Origin: Rhizobium sp. BK602
GTDB lineage: Bacteria; Pseudomonadota; Alphaproteobacteria; Rhizobiales; Rhizobiaceae
DNA length: 64,000 nucleotides
Direction: 5' to 3'
Assembly (NCBI RefSeq): GCF_014195095.1
Contig: NZ_JACIBC010000013.1
Span: 62,001-126,000, forward strand
Every line of letters begins with the position of its first letter. Position 1 is the stretch's first letter. This document shows positions 27,346-36,499 of the stretch, in pieces. A program made the position numbers and the translations under genes. Under the pieces are notes generated by a model. It had not been told where the DNA came from and made no database searches. It saw only the letters and a program-made list of their open reading frames with translations.

Positions 27346-28251
27346 ATGTTGAAGAAGACCCTTCTCGCAGCCACGGCGCTTCTGGCGCTCGCTGGCGGCG
27401 CTGCTGCCCAGGACCTCAAGGAATTCCGCGTCGGCATTCTCGGCGGCGAAAACGAAGCCGACCGCCTGCGCAACTATGCCTGCCTCTCCGACCACCTGAA
27501 GAAGGAATTCGGCTTCGAGAAGGTATCGCTGTTCCCGGCCGCCGATTATAACGGCGTCATTCAGGGCCTGCTTGGCGGCACGCTCGACTTCGCCGAACTC
27601 GGCGCTTCCGGCTACGCAGCCGTCGCCATCAAGGACCCGAAGGCCGTCACCCCGATCCTGACCACGCAGCAGGCCGACGGTTCGACCGGCTACTACTCGA
27701 TCGGTCTCGCGCTGAAATCCTCCGGCATCAAGACCATCAAGGACGCCAAGGGCAAGAAGCTCGGTTATGCCGATCCGGACTCGACCTCGGGCTATCTCGT
27801 TCCGCTGACGCAGATCCCGAAGGACACGGGTGCCCCGAACGACAAGTTCTTCGCCTCGACCCAGTTCAACGGCGGCCACGAGAACAACCTGCTCGCCGCC
27901 TATGACGGCAAGGTCGACGTCGCCGTCGACGATTCCTCGGGCATCGGCGATTTCAAGGACGGTTACACCTCCGGCACCTTCCGCAAGGAAGTCGACAAGG
28001 GCACCGTCGATCCGAACAAGCTGGTCGAAGTCTGGCGTTCGCCGCTGATCCCGAACGGCCCGCTCGTCGTCCGCAACGCGCTCGGCACCGAATGGCAGAC
28101 CAAGCTGACCGACTTCTTCCTGAAGCTGCCGACCGCCGACGCCAAATGCTTCAACGCCATCGAAGGCGGCGACTTCAAGGGTTACGTCAAGGTCAAGCCG
28201 GACTTCTACAACGCCGTTATCGACGTTCGCAAGGCTGCGATCGGCGGCTGA
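27346..28251 (+). CDS. phnD: Phosphonate ABC importer substrate-binding protein
   Basis: A 301-residue periplasmic protein. Signal peptide residues 1-21 end at AAAQ. The family stretches FRVGILGGENEADRLRNYAC, YNGVIQGLLGGTLDFAELG and YADPDSTSGYLVPL shape the phosphonate pocket; the SGYL region usually holds the phosphonate oxygens. AGGAGATAGACCC precedes the ATG. A strong hairpin follows the stop, which would let phnD be made in excess over the permeases, as is common for binding proteins. Confidence 0.95.
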   Translation: MLKKTLLAATALLALAGGAAAQDLKEFRVGILGGENEADRLRNYACLSDHLKKEFGFEKVSLFPAADYNGVIQGLLGGTLDFAELGASGYAAVAIKDPKAVTPILTTQQADGSTGYYSIGLALKSSGIKTIKDAKGKKLGYADPDSTSGYLVPLTQIPKDTGAPNDKFFASTQFNGGHENNLLAAYDGKVDVAVDDSSGIGDFKDGYTSGTFRKEVDKGTVDPNKLVEVWRSPLIPNGPLVVRNALGTEWQTKLTDFFLKLPTADAKCFNAIEGGDFKGYVKVKPDFYNAVIDVRKAAIGG

Positions 28252-28267
28252 TTTTTCTCCTGACAGC

Positions 28268-28302
28268 GAGGCGGCCGGTAACGGCCGCCTCTTTGCTATT
28301 TT
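28268..28302 (+). terminator. Hairpin between phnD and phnE (partial terminator)
   Basis: GAGGCGGCC (28268-28276) and GGCCGCCTC (28283-28291) make a 9-bp GC stem with loop GGTAAC, followed by TTTGCTATTTT. It lies 16 nt after the phnD stop and within the importer operon, so partial termination or 3'-end protection of phnD mRNA is the likely role. Confidence 0.6.
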
Positions 28303-28318
28303 CAAGGCGGTATTTTTG

Positions 28319-29287
28319 ATGACGATTGCCGATACCCAGCCACAGATGCAGAGTGCCCGAGAGATCGGCGATGCCTGGAGCCGGATGGTGGCCCGCCGCC
28401 GCCTCTATACGGGCATCAGCCTAGCGATCCTGTTCATCGCCTTCGTCAGCTCCGTCCGCTTCGCCGACGAGAGCAATGCCGGCCATTTCTTCGAGCGCCT
28501 GCCGCATCTGTTCGATTTCCTGAGCTGGCTCATCCCCAAGGATTGGAACGATGTCTATCGCGCGCTCTTCGACCTGCCGAGCCCCAACGGCGCGAACGGC
28601 GCCGGCGGCGAGGAGTTCAATTTCCCGCTCGGCCGCGTCTATGTCTGGGGCGATTTCTATATTCCCGAATATTTCGAGCTGATGATCATCACGATCAACA
28701 TCGCGCTGGTATCGACCATCATCGGCTTCATCTTCGCCGTGCCGCTCAGCTTCTTTGCCGCGCGCAACATGTCGCCTTCCAACCCGGTGCGGCTGGTGAC
28801 GAAGCGCGTCATGGAATTCCTGCGCGCCTTTCCGGAGATCGTCATCGCCGGCCTGTTCTCGGCGATCCTGTCGATCGGCCCGATCGCCGCCATCATCGCC
28901 GTCGGCCTGCACACGATCGGCGCGCTCGGCAAGCTGTTCTACGAGGTCGTCGAGAATATCGACATGAAGCCGGATGAAGGCATGCGGGCCGTCGGCGCGA
29001 GCTGGACGGAGCGCGTCCGCTTCGCCGCCCTGCCGCAGGTGCTGCCGAATTTCATGTCCTATGCGCTGCTGCGCGTGGAGATCAACGTGCGCGCCTCCAC
29101 CATCATCGGCGCCGTCGGCGGCGGCGGCATCGGCGAGGAGCTGAAACTGGCGATCTCGCGCGGCTTCGGCGCCAAGACGCTGGCGCTGGTGCTGCTGCTC
29201 TTCCTGACGATCATCGCCGTCGATCAGTTTTCCGCATGGCTGCGCCGCCGCCTCGTCGGCGAACACGCCTTCCTTCTGCAGCATTGA
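28319..29287 (+). CDS. phnE: Phosphonate ABC importer permease PhnE (first)
   Basis: A 322-residue inner-membrane permease. One helix near residues 32-46 is followed by a cytosol/periplasm-exposed stretch and a five-helix BPD-transport domain; FLRAFPEIVIAGLFSAILSIGP split, and the coupling loop GMRAVGASWTERVRFAALPQVLP, are typical. ATG 28319 is used; a TTG one codon earlier is in frame. It is 9 nt upstream of a second, larger permease, with which it probably forms a heterodimer (PhoE/PhoT arrangement of rhizobia). Confidence 0.93.
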   Translation: MTIADTQPQMQSAREIGDAWSRMVARRRLYTGISLAILFIAFVSSVRFADESNAGHFFERLPHLFDFLSWLIPKDWNDVYRALFDLPSPNGANGAGGEEFNFPLGRVYVWGDFYIPEYFELMIITINIALVSTIIGFIFAVPLSFFAARNMSPSNPVRLVTKRVMEFLRAFPEIVIAGLFSAILSIGPIAAIIAVGLHTIGALGKLFYEVVENIDMKPDEGMRAVGASWTERVRFAALPQVLPNFMSYALLRVEINVRASTIIGAVGGGGIGEELKLAISRGFGAKTLALVLLLFLTIIAVDQFSAWLRRRLVGEHAFLLQH

Positions 29288-29296
29288 GGATTGCCC

Positions 29297-30643
29297 ATGT
29301 CCGTCATCGACGCCGGCCGCATGCAGGACATCGAAGCCCGTTATCCGGAGATCCTGCACCGCTCCTTCCGCCAGCGCTTCGGCGCGCTGATGGTTTTCAT
29401 CGGCCTCATCCTCTACGGCATCTACGCCGTCTGGTTCTTCGACCTGCCGAAGGTCATTTCGGAGGCGCGCTGGGAGCGTGTCGGCATCTATCTCAGCCAA
29501 TGGGTCAGTTATGACGTACAGCCGGAGTTCCGCATTTCCGGCGACAAGATCAGCGTCAAATATCCGCGCTTCTCGCCGCTGGGCGACAATCCCCACCCCG
29601 ATTGGGTGACGACCAATGCCGACGGCAGCCTGACGGTCTCGGTCAGCGGCACTAGCCGCAGCGTCACGGTAACCCCGACACAGGCGATCCTGACGGCGCA
29701 TGGCGTCACCGTACCGGTCGACATCAGCGGTGACGTGCCGAAAGTGGTCGGCTCGCAGCCGGTGCCCGACTGGATGACCGTTTATGACGACAATATCCTC
29801 GCCAATATGGGCTTTGCCGGCGATGTCAGCATCTCCACGGACCGCGTGAAGATCCGCAAACGCTTCATCGGCTGGGCCAATTTCGTCTTCGACACCCATT
29901 CGCCCTTCTTCGACAAGCCGGCCGGCGAGGTGATCGGCCTGATCGTCTCCGGCCCGCGGCTCGACCCCGCGCAATCCAACCTTTCGCTCGCCTTCGACAA
30001 TATCTGGAACAATGCCGCCTGGCAGCATGGCGACGTCTGGACCAAGCTGTTCCAGACCGTGGTCATGGCCTTCCTCGGCACGCTACTGGGCGCCGTCGTC
30101 GCCTTTCCGCTGGCCTTCCTCGCCGCGCGTAACATCACGCCGAACCGGCTGCTGAACCAGGTGCTGAAGCGCTTCTTCGATTTCCTGCGTTCGGTGGACA
30201 TGCTGATCTGGGCGCTGTTCCTGACCCGCGCCTTCGGCCCCGGCCCGCTCGCCGGCAGCGGCGCGATTTTTCTCACCGAGACCGGTACGCTCGGCAAGCT
30301 CTATTCCGAGGGACTGGAGAATATCGACAACAAGCCGCGCGAGGGCGTGAAGTCCACCGGTTCCTCGACCATTCTGGTGCATCGCTATGGCATCGTGCCG
30401 CAGATCGTTCCGGTTTTCGTCAGCCAGACGCTCTATCAATGGGAATCGAATGTGCGCGGCGCCACCATCATCGGCGCGGTCGGCGCCGGCGGCATCGGCC
30501 TGAAACTCTGGGAGGCGATGCGCACCAATGCCAACTGGGAAAACGTCGCCTATATGGTGCTGCTGATCCTGCTCGTCGTCTTCCTGTTCGATGCCGCCTC
30601 CAATGCGCTGCGCTCGCGATTGATGGGCACGCGGAACAGATAG
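29297..30643 (+). CDS. phnE: Phosphonate ABC importer permease PhnE (second, with large insert)
   Basis: A 448-residue permease. After one helix (about residues 28-48, ALMVFIGLILYGIYAVWFF) comes a soluble stretch of about 200 residues (50-255) with alternating beta-type sequence (ISGDKISVKYPRFS, VSVSGTSRSVTVT), presumably periplasmic. The standard permease core then follows, with coupling loop GVKSTGSSTILVHRYGIVPQ. The insert roughly doubles the N-terminal part compared with the first PhnE. ATG 29297 follows AGGATTGCCC. Confidence 0.92.
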   Translation: MSVIDAGRMQDIEARYPEILHRSFRQRFGALMVFIGLILYGIYAVWFFDLPKVISEARWERVGIYLSQWVSYDVQPEFRISGDKISVKYPRFSPLGDNPHPDWVTTNADGSLTVSVSGTSRSVTVTPTQAILTAHGVTVPVDISGDVPKVVGSQPVPDWMTVYDDNILANMGFAGDVSISTDRVKIRKRFIGWANFVFDTHSPFFDKPAGEVIGLIVSGPRLDPAQSNLSLAFDNIWNNAAWQHGDVWTKLFQTVVMAFLGTLLGAVVAFPLAFLAARNITPNRLLNQVLKRFFDFLRSVDMLIWALFLTRAFGPGPLAGSGAIFLTETGTLGKLYSEGLENIDNKPREGVKSTGSSTILVHRYGIVPQIVPVFVSQTLYQWESNVRGATIIGAVGAGGIGLKLWEAMRTNANWENVAYMVLLILLVVFLFDAASNALRSRLMGTRNR

Positions 30644-30668
30644 AAGCGCCGGAAAGAAAAATCGTAAT

Positions 30669-30686
30669 GCATCATCATTTTGTCAC
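30669..30686 (+). promoter_or_regulatory. Weak Pho-box-like repeat upstream of DUF1045-phnMN
   Basis: GCATCAT (30669-30675), 4 nt, TTGTCAC (30680-30686) have the 11-bp period of a Pho box but match the consensus at only about 10 of 14 positions, all but three of the mismatch-free bases being in the second half. The 190-nt gap before the next gene makes an extra promoter plausible. Confidence 0.3.
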
Positions 30687-30834
30687 GGGAATCCGGTAGC
30701 GCAGGCCCGGCAAGACTGCATTTGTCGCGCCGGCTTTAGCCGGATTCGATTCGCTGCCGCCTTGCCGCTCTTGCGGTTTGTCGCAAATCACCCAACAGTG
30801 TCCCGCGCAGCCGATTTTTCCAAGGAAGACAGCC

Positions 30835-31527
30835 TTGCGCTATGCTCTCTATTTCACGCCGCCCAAAGACGATCCGTTGACGTCCCTTGCCTCCCTCTGG
30901 CTCGGCCGCGATGCCTTTTCCAATGAGATCTTTTCCGACAAGGCTATCGGCGTCGTGCCCGCAAACCATGCCGAAATCATCGCCGAGCCGAGCCGCTACG
31001 GCTTTCACGCGACGCTGAAAGCGCCCTTCGAGCTGGCAAGCTCGGTCACGGAACGCGACCTTCTGGACGTGGCGGCCGATTTCGCCGCGCGCACGCCGGC
31101 CTTCACCATTCCCGAGCTGGTGCTCGGCCAGCTCGGCCAGTTCTTCGCACTCGTGCCGGGAACGCTCCACCCGCCGCTGCAGGATTTCGCCACCCAGGTG
31201 GTCAAGACGTTCGAGCCATTCCGCGCCGCTCTTTCCGAAGCCGATATCGCACGGCGCAAGCCGGAGGGATTGAGCGAGCCGGAGCGCGCAAACCTGCTGC
31301 GCTGGGGCTATCCCTATGTCTTCGACGAGTTCCGCTTTCATATGACGCTGACGGGCCGCATCGCCGCCGAACAGCAGGCCGGCATCCGCGACCTGCTCGG
31401 CGATCGTTTCGCCGACCACATCGGCAAGCCGCTCGCCATTTCCGGCCTCGCCATCTTCGTCGAAGAGGCGCGCGGCGCACCCTTTACCGTCCGTTCCTGG
31501 CTGCCGCTCGCCGGCGCCCAAAAGTGA
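30835..31527 (+). CDS. DUF1045 phosphonate-locus protein, 2H-phosphoesterase-like
   Basis: A 230-residue protein of the DUF1045 family, known from phosphonate operons. Two H-x-T motifs are visible, GFHATLKAP near residue 60 and FRFHMTLTG near residue 167, the signature of 2H phosphoesterases that open cyclic phosphates. TTG 30835 is chosen: AAGGAAG is 6 nt upstream and the protein then begins MRYALYFTPPKDDPL. It sits directly before phnM and phnN in a locus without phnP. Conversion of ribose 1,2-cyclic phosphate 5-phosphate to ribose 1,5-bisphosphate, the PhnP step, is therefore the attractive inference. Confidence 0.85.
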   Translation: MRYALYFTPPKDDPLTSLASLWLGRDAFSNEIFSDKAIGVVPANHAEIIAEPSRYGFHATLKAPFELASSVTERDLLDVAADFAARTPAFTIPELVLGQLGQFFALVPGTLHPPLQDFATQVVKTFEPFRAALSEADIARRKPEGLSEPERANLLRWGYPYVFDEFRFHMTLTGRIAAEQQAGIRDLLGDRFADHIGKPLAISGLAIFVEEARGAPFTVRSWLPLAGAQK

Positions 31528-31537
31528 AAGAGCCGAC

Positions 31538-32677
31538 ATGACCAAAGAAACCGTCCTCTCCAACGCCCGCATCGTCCTTGAAGACCAGATCGTCGACGGC
31601 TCCGTGCTGATCCGCGGCGGGCGGATCGCCGATATTTCCGAGGGCCGGTCCGCCGTCGGCGAGGATATCGAGGGTGACTATCTGATCCCCGGTCTGGTCG
31701 AGCTGCATACGGACCATCTCGAGGCGCATTATTCGCCACGCCCCGGCGTGCGCTGGAACAAGACGGCGGCCATCCAGGCGCATGACGCCCAGATCGTCAC
31801 CTCCGGCATCACCACCGTCTTCGACTGCCTGCGCATGGGCTCGGACGAGGATGGCGGCTTCGAAAAAGGCGAGATGCGCGACATGGCCGACGCCATCCAG
31901 GCGGCGCAGCGCGAGGACCGGCTGCGCGCCGACCACCTGATCCACCTGCGCTGCGAGGTCTCCTCCGACAACGTCCTCGATCATTTCCAGGATTTCGAGA
32001 AGGACCCCTATGTCCGTCTGGTCTCGCTGATGGATCATGCGCCCGGCCAGCGCCAGTTCCAGACCATGGACCAGTACATCTTCTACTACCAGAAGAAGCG
32101 CGGCCTGAGCGACGAGGCCTTTGCCCGTTTCGTGGCCAAGCGGCAGGCGGAATCGGCCAGATATGCGAAGCCGCACCGCGACGCGATTTCCAAAGTCTGC
32201 ACTGAGCGCGGCATCACCATCGCCAGCCATGACGACGCCACGCTCGCCCATGTCGACGAGGCGGTCGATTACGGCGTGCGCCTGGCGGAATTCCCGACCA
32301 GCATCGACGCCGCCAAGGCTTCGCACGGCGCCGGCATGAGCGTGCTGATGGGCGCCCCGAACATCGTGCGCGGCAAGTCGCATTCCGGCAATATCGCCGC
32401 CCGCGATCTCGCCGAGCTCGGCGTGCTCGACGTGCTCTCGTCCGACTATGTGCCGCTCAGCCTGCTGCATGCGCCCTTCATCCTCGCCGACGAGGTCGAA
32501 AGCATCTCGCTGCCGCGGGCGATCGCCATGGTGACGGCAACGCCCGCCAGGACCGTCAGCCTCGACGATCGCGGCCGCATCGCCGAGGGCCTGCGCGCCG
32601 ATCTCGTGCGCGTTCGCCGCGATCACGGCGTGCCGGTGACGCGCTCCGTCTGGCGGGAAGGACGGCGCGTGGCATGA
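31538..32677 (+). CDS. phnM: Ribose 1-methylphosphonate 5-triphosphate diphosphatase
   Basis: A 379-residue amidohydrolase-superfamily enzyme that removes pyrophosphate from the C-P lyase intermediate before PhnJ acts. Metal-binding motif LVELHTDHLEAHYSPRPGVRW begins near residue 51; further ligands lie in ITIASHDDATLAHVDEAV and in the C-terminal VLSSDYVPLSLLHAP. AAAGTGAAAGAGCC precedes ATG 31538. The stop overlaps phnN by 4 nt (ATGA), so the two enzymes flanking the lyase step are made together. Confidence 0.95.
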   Translation: MTKETVLSNARIVLEDQIVDGSVLIRGGRIADISEGRSAVGEDIEGDYLIPGLVELHTDHLEAHYSPRPGVRWNKTAAIQAHDAQIVTSGITTVFDCLRMGSDEDGGFEKGEMRDMADAIQAAQREDRLRADHLIHLRCEVSSDNVLDHFQDFEKDPYVRLVSLMDHAPGQRQFQTMDQYIFYYQKKRGLSDEAFARFVAKRQAESARYAKPHRDAISKVCTERGITIASHDDATLAHVDEAVDYGVRLAEFPTSIDAAKASHGAGMSVLMGAPNIVRGKSHSGNIAARDLAELGVLDVLSSDYVPLSLLHAPFILADEVESISLPRAIAMVTATPARTVSLDDRGRIAEGLRADLVRVRRDHGVPVTRSVWREGRRVA

Positions 32678-33276
32678 CGCTGGAGGCGAGGACCAAGCCG
32701 GCTAATGATCTAAGAGCCGATACCGTCGGCATCATGGCCGTGGTCGTCGGCCCGAGCGGCGCGGGCAAGGATACGCTGATGAACCTCGCCGCCCGGCATT
32801 TCGCCGGCCGGCCGGACGTCCATTTCGTCCGCCGCGTCATCACCCGCGCGGGCGATCCCGGCAACGAGGATCACAAAAGCGTCTCCGACGCCGATTTCGA
32901 CGCCATGGAACGGGCCGGCGCCTTCGCCGTCTCCTGGGAGGCGCATGGCCTGAAATACGGCATTCCCGCCGACGTCATGGACGAGCTCGCGCGCGGCAAT
33001 CTGGTCATCGCCAATGGTTCGCGTTCGGTGTTGCACCGCTTCCAGGCTGTGTTTCCAAGGCTGAAGATCATCAATATTACGGCGCGGCGCGACGTTCTTG
33101 CGGAACGGCTGACGGCGCGCGGCCGCGAGAGCCGCGAGGATGTGATGAAGCGTCTGGAGCGCAGTTCGCTGACGGTTGAAGGCAGTTACGACGTGGCCGA
33201 TATCGACAATAGCGGCACGCTGGAGGATGCCGAGCGCGCCATCATTGCGGTGCTGGAAGCGTTGATTGGGATGTGA
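32674..33276 (+). CDS. phnN: Ribose 1,5-bisphosphate phosphokinase
   Basis: A 200-residue kinase related to guanylate kinase that turns ribose 1,5-bisphosphate into PRPP, feeding phosphonate-derived ribose back to nucleotide and NAD synthesis. The P-loop is VVGPSGAGKDTLM (about 24-36); RRVITRAGDPGNEDHKSVSD and SWEAHGLKYGIP are the conserved guanylate-kinase-like substrate segments. ATG 32674 overlaps phnM. It is the last phn gene and converges on polA. Confidence 0.94.
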   Translation: MTLEARTKPANDLRADTVGIMAVVVGPSGAGKDTLMNLAARHFAGRPDVHFVRRVITRAGDPGNEDHKSVSDADFDAMERAGAFAVSWEAHGLKYGIPADVMDELARGNLVIANGSRSVLHRFQAVFPRLKIINITARRDVLAERLTARGRESREDVMKRLERSSLTVEGSYDVADIDNSGTLEDAERAIIAVLEALIGM

Positions 33277-33295
33277 AGAGCGGCATACGCGAAAA

Positions 33296-33324
33296 GGCCT
33301 ATCTCGCCCTTGGCGGGATAGGCC
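33296..33324 (-). terminator. Terminator between phnN and polA
   Basis: GGCCTATC (33296-33303) pairs with GATAGGCC (33317-33324), with an inner CGCC/GGCG pair. On the minus strand the stem is followed by TTTTCG, so it fits a polA terminator; it may also stop phnN transcripts, which converge here. Confidence 0.65.
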
Positions 33325-33339
33325 ACGCCCGCTCGTATC

Positions 33340-36300
33340 TCAATGCGCCTCATCCCAATTGTTCGCCGCCCGCGCATCCACCTTCAGCGGCACCGACATG
33401 TTGACCGCCGGCATCGCGGCATTTTCCATGACCGAAACGATGACCGGCGTCGAGCGCTCGACATCGGCGTCCTCGACCTCGAAGATCAGTTCGTCATGCA
33501 CCTGTAAGAGCATGCGCACGCGGTCGCCAAGGCCGTCCGCGGCCAGCGCCGGTTCCATCTTGATCATGGCGCGACGGATGACGTCGGCGGCCGAACCCTG
33601 GATCGGCGCGTTGATGGATGCACGCTCGTTGAAGGCGCGCACCGAGGGGTTGGAGGAGCGGATTTCCGGGAAATGGATGCGACGGCCGAAGATCGTCTCG
33701 ACATAGCCCTTGTCGCGCGCCGCCTGCTTGGTGCTTTCCATATAGTCGCGGATGCCGGGGAAGCGCTCGAAATACTTCTTGATGTAGTCGCCGGCTTCCG
33801 AGCGCTCGATGGAGAGCTGGTTGGCAAGGCCGAAGGCGGAAATGCCGTAGATGATGCCGAAGTTGATCGCCTTGGCGCGGCGGCGCACCTCGCTCGGCAT
33901 GCCTTCCACCGGCACGCCGAACATTTCCGACGCCGTCATGGCATGAATGTCGATGCCGTCCTCGAAGGCCTGCTTGAGCTGCGGGATATCGGCGACGTGC
34001 GCCAGCACGCGCAGCTCGATCTGGCTGTAATCGGCCGAGACCAGCTTGTGGCCGGGCGTCGAGATGAAGGCGGTGCGGATCTTGCGACCTTCCGCCGTGC
34101 GCACCGGAATGTTCTGTAGGTTCGGTTCGGAGGAAGACAGCCGCCCGGTCGTGGTCGAAGCCAGCGAATAGGAGGTGTGGACGCGCTTGGTCTGAGGATG
34201 GACATAGCCTGGCAACGCATCCGTATAGGTCGATTTCAGCTTGGTAAGCTGGCGCCAGTCGACGATCTTGCGCGGCAGCTCGAAGCCGGCCGCCGCCAGG
34301 TCTTCCAGCACCTGCGCAGAGGTCGACCATTGCCCGGTCTTGGTCTTGCTGCCGCCGGCAAGGCCCATCTTGCCGAAGAGGATATCGCCGAGCTGCTTGG
34401 GCGAGCCGATATTGAAGCGCTCGCCGGCCAGCGTATAAATCTCGTCTTCCAGCCGTGCGGCGCCCTGCGCCAGCTCGCCGGACAAACGCGACAGGATCTG
34501 CCGGTCGATGGTGATGCCGCGCTCTTCCATATGGGCGAGCACCGGCACCAGCGGCCGTTCCAGACGCTCGTAGACGGTGGCGAGGCTCTCGGCCGCCAGC
34601 CGCGGCTTCAGCACCAGCCAGAGGCGCAGCGTCACATCGGCATCCTCGGCGGCATAGGCCGTGGCGCGATCAATATCGACCAGATCGAAGGTGACGTTGG
34701 ACTTGCCGCTGCCGGCAACATCCTTGTAGGCGATCGGCGTGTGGCCGAGCCAGCGCTCCGACAGGCTGTCCATGCCATGCGTGGCGTTGGCGCCGCCGTC
34801 GAGCACGTAGGAGAGCAGCATCGTATCGTCGAAGGCCTTGGTCTCGATGCCGTAGCGCTTCATCAGCAGGTAATCGTATTTCAGGTTCTGCGCGATCTTG
34901 AGGACGGAGGTGTCCTCCAGCAGGTCCTTCAGCCGCGGCAGGGCGTCGCGCAGCGGGATCTGATTGTCCGCCAGCCCACCGCCGAGCAGGTCGCCGATGC
35001 CGTTCTTGTGGTTGAGCGGCACATAGGCGGCGCGGATGGAGGCGCCCGTGGGGTCGTCCTTGTTGTCGGCGATCGCCAGCGAAAAGCCGACGATTTCGGC
35101 CTGCATGACATCCAGCGACGTCGTCTCGGTGTCGAAGGCGACGAGGCCGGTTTCGCGGGCATCCGCGATCCAGCGGTCGAGGGTCGCGACGTCGCGGATG
35201 GTGACATATTTCGAACGATCGATCGGCGCGGTGGCGAAGCTTGCAGCGCGCGCCTTGGCGAGGTCGGCCGGTTCGCTCAGCCCTTCCACAGCCAGGCGCG
35301 GCTTGACCGCCGGCGCCGGAACGGAGGCGCCCTCGGCCGAAACGGTGCCGCCGGCAACCAGCTCGACATTGTCGCCGACATCCAGATCCGGACCGTGGGC
35401 GGTGTCACCCCATTCGACCGTGACATCGGAGGGCTCGATGGCCGCAGGATCGCAATCGCAGGCCTCGGCGACACGGCGCGTCAGCGAGGTGAATTCCATC
35501 GCCTTCAGGAAGCCGACCAGCTTCGGGCCGTTCTGCGGCTCGAGCACCAGCGCGTCGAGCGGCAGTTCCAGCGGCACGTCGGTCCTCAGCATCACCAGCT
35601 GACGCGAAATGCGGGCGAGGTCGGCATTGGCGATGATGTTCTCGCGGCGCTTCTGCTGCTTGATCTCGCCGGCGCGAGCGAGCAGCGTGTCGAGGTCGCC
35701 GAACTCCTCCAGAAGCTGCGCCGCCGTCTTCGGGCCGATGCCGGGGATGCCCGGCACGTTATCGACCGAATCGCCCGTCATGGCCTGCAGGTCGATCATC
35801 TTGTCCGGCGGCACGCCCCATTTCTCGATGACGTCGGGAATGCCGATCTGCTTGTCCTTCATGCTGTCATACATGTGGACCGTCGGCGTGACGAGCTGCA
35901 TCAGATCCTTGTCGGAGGAGATGATGGTGACGTCGGCACCGGTCGCCTCGGCCTGGCGGGCATAGGTGGCGATGATATCGTCGGCTTCGAAACCATCGGT
36001 CTCGATGCAGGGCAGGTTGAAGGCGCGCGTCGCCTGGCGGATGAGGCCGAATTGCGGGATCAGCTCCTCCGGCGGCGCCGAGCGATTCGCCTTGTATTCA
36101 GGGAAGATGTCCTTGCGGAACGTCTTCGACGAATAGTCGAAGATGACGGCGAAATGGGTCGGCGTCACGCCGACCGACGTATCGCGCGCCGAGGTCAAAA
36201 GCTTCCACAGCATGTTGCAGAAACCGGAGACGGCGCCGACGGGCAAACCATCGGATTTGCGCGTCAGGGGCGGCAATGCATGGAAGGCCCGGAAAATGAA

Positions 36301-36351
36301 TCCGGAGCCGTCGACGAGGAAGAGATGATCACCTTTTTTCATGGGAAGCAT
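33340..36351 (-). CDS. polA: DNA polymerase I
   Basis: A 1003-residue repair and Okazaki-fragment polymerase. Domains in order: 5'-3' exonuclease (about 8-300, with FEADDIIATYARQAE and GDSVDNVPGIPGIGPKTAAQ), 3'-5' proofreading exonuclease (about 385-590; the ExoI motif FDTETTSLD is intact, so proofreading is expected), and polymerase (motif A SADYSQIELRVLAH, motif B RRRAKAINFGIIYG, motif C LLQVHDELIFEV). Longer than the E. coli enzyme by an acidic/alanine-rich linker near 310-370. ATG 36351 is used; ATG 36342 is possible. It is divergent from the sRNA/marR region. Confidence 0.96.
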   Translation of the reverse strand: MLPMKKGDHLFLVDGSGFIFRAFHALPPLTRKSDGLPVGAVSGFCNMLWKLLTSARDTSVGVTPTHFAVIFDYSSKTFRKDIFPEYKANRSAPPEELIPQFGLIRQATRAFNLPCIETDGFEADDIIATYARQAEATGADVTIISSDKDLMQLVTPTVHMYDSMKDKQIGIPDVIEKWGVPPDKMIDLQAMTGDSVDNVPGIPGIGPKTAAQLLEEFGDLDTLLARAGEIKQQKRRENIIANADLARISRQLVMLRTDVPLELPLDALVLEPQNGPKLVGFLKAMEFTSLTRRVAEACDCDPAAIEPSDVTVEWGDTAHGPDLDVGDNVELVAGGTVSAEGASVPAPAVKPRLAVEGLSEPADLAKARAASFATAPIDRSKYVTIRDVATLDRWIADARETGLVAFDTETTSLDVMQAEIVGFSLAIADNKDDPTGASIRAAYVPLNHKNGIGDLLGGGLADNQIPLRDALPRLKDLLEDTSVLKIAQNLKYDYLLMKRYGIETKAFDDTMLLSYVLDGGANATHGMDSLSERWLGHTPIAYKDVAGSGKSNVTFDLVDIDRATAYAAEDADVTLRLWLVLKPRLAAESLATVYERLERPLVPVLAHMEERGITIDRQILSRLSGELAQGAARLEDEIYTLAGERFNIGSPKQLGDILFGKMGLAGGSKTKTGQWSTSAQVLEDLAAAGFELPRKIVDWRQLTKLKSTYTDALPGYVHPQTKRVHTSYSLASTTTGRLSSSEPNLQNIPVRTAEGRKIRTAFISTPGHKLVSADYSQIELRVLAHVADIPQLKQAFEDGIDIHAMTASEMFGVPVEGMPSEVRRRAKAINFGIIYGISAFGLANQLSIERSEAGDYIKKYFERFPGIRDYMESTKQAARDKGYVETIFGRRIHFPEIRSSNPSVRAFNERASINAPIQGSAADVIRRAMIKMEPALAADGLGDRVRMLLQVHDELIFEVEDADVERSTPVIVSVMENAAMPAVNMSVPLKVDARAANNWDEAH

Positions 36352-36499
36352 GGATAGCGTGGCGCTCCTCCAACGTCCATATAAAGTTCCGTCGGAGGCC
36401 GCGCGGACCGGCGAAATCTCTCACTGAAACGTTACCAATTTTTAATCAATCTAATCTGCGTGCTCCCTTGAAAAACCATATTTGCAGCCTCATCTCATA

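Noticed and set aside
34177..36357. 726-codon open frame on the plus strand opposite polA
   Set aside because: It is the antisense shadow of a clear DNA polymerase I gene; GC-rich codon bias opens the opposite frame. The same holds for long frames at 183-1442, 5650-7638, 37292-39646, 39499-41550 and 57696-59321.
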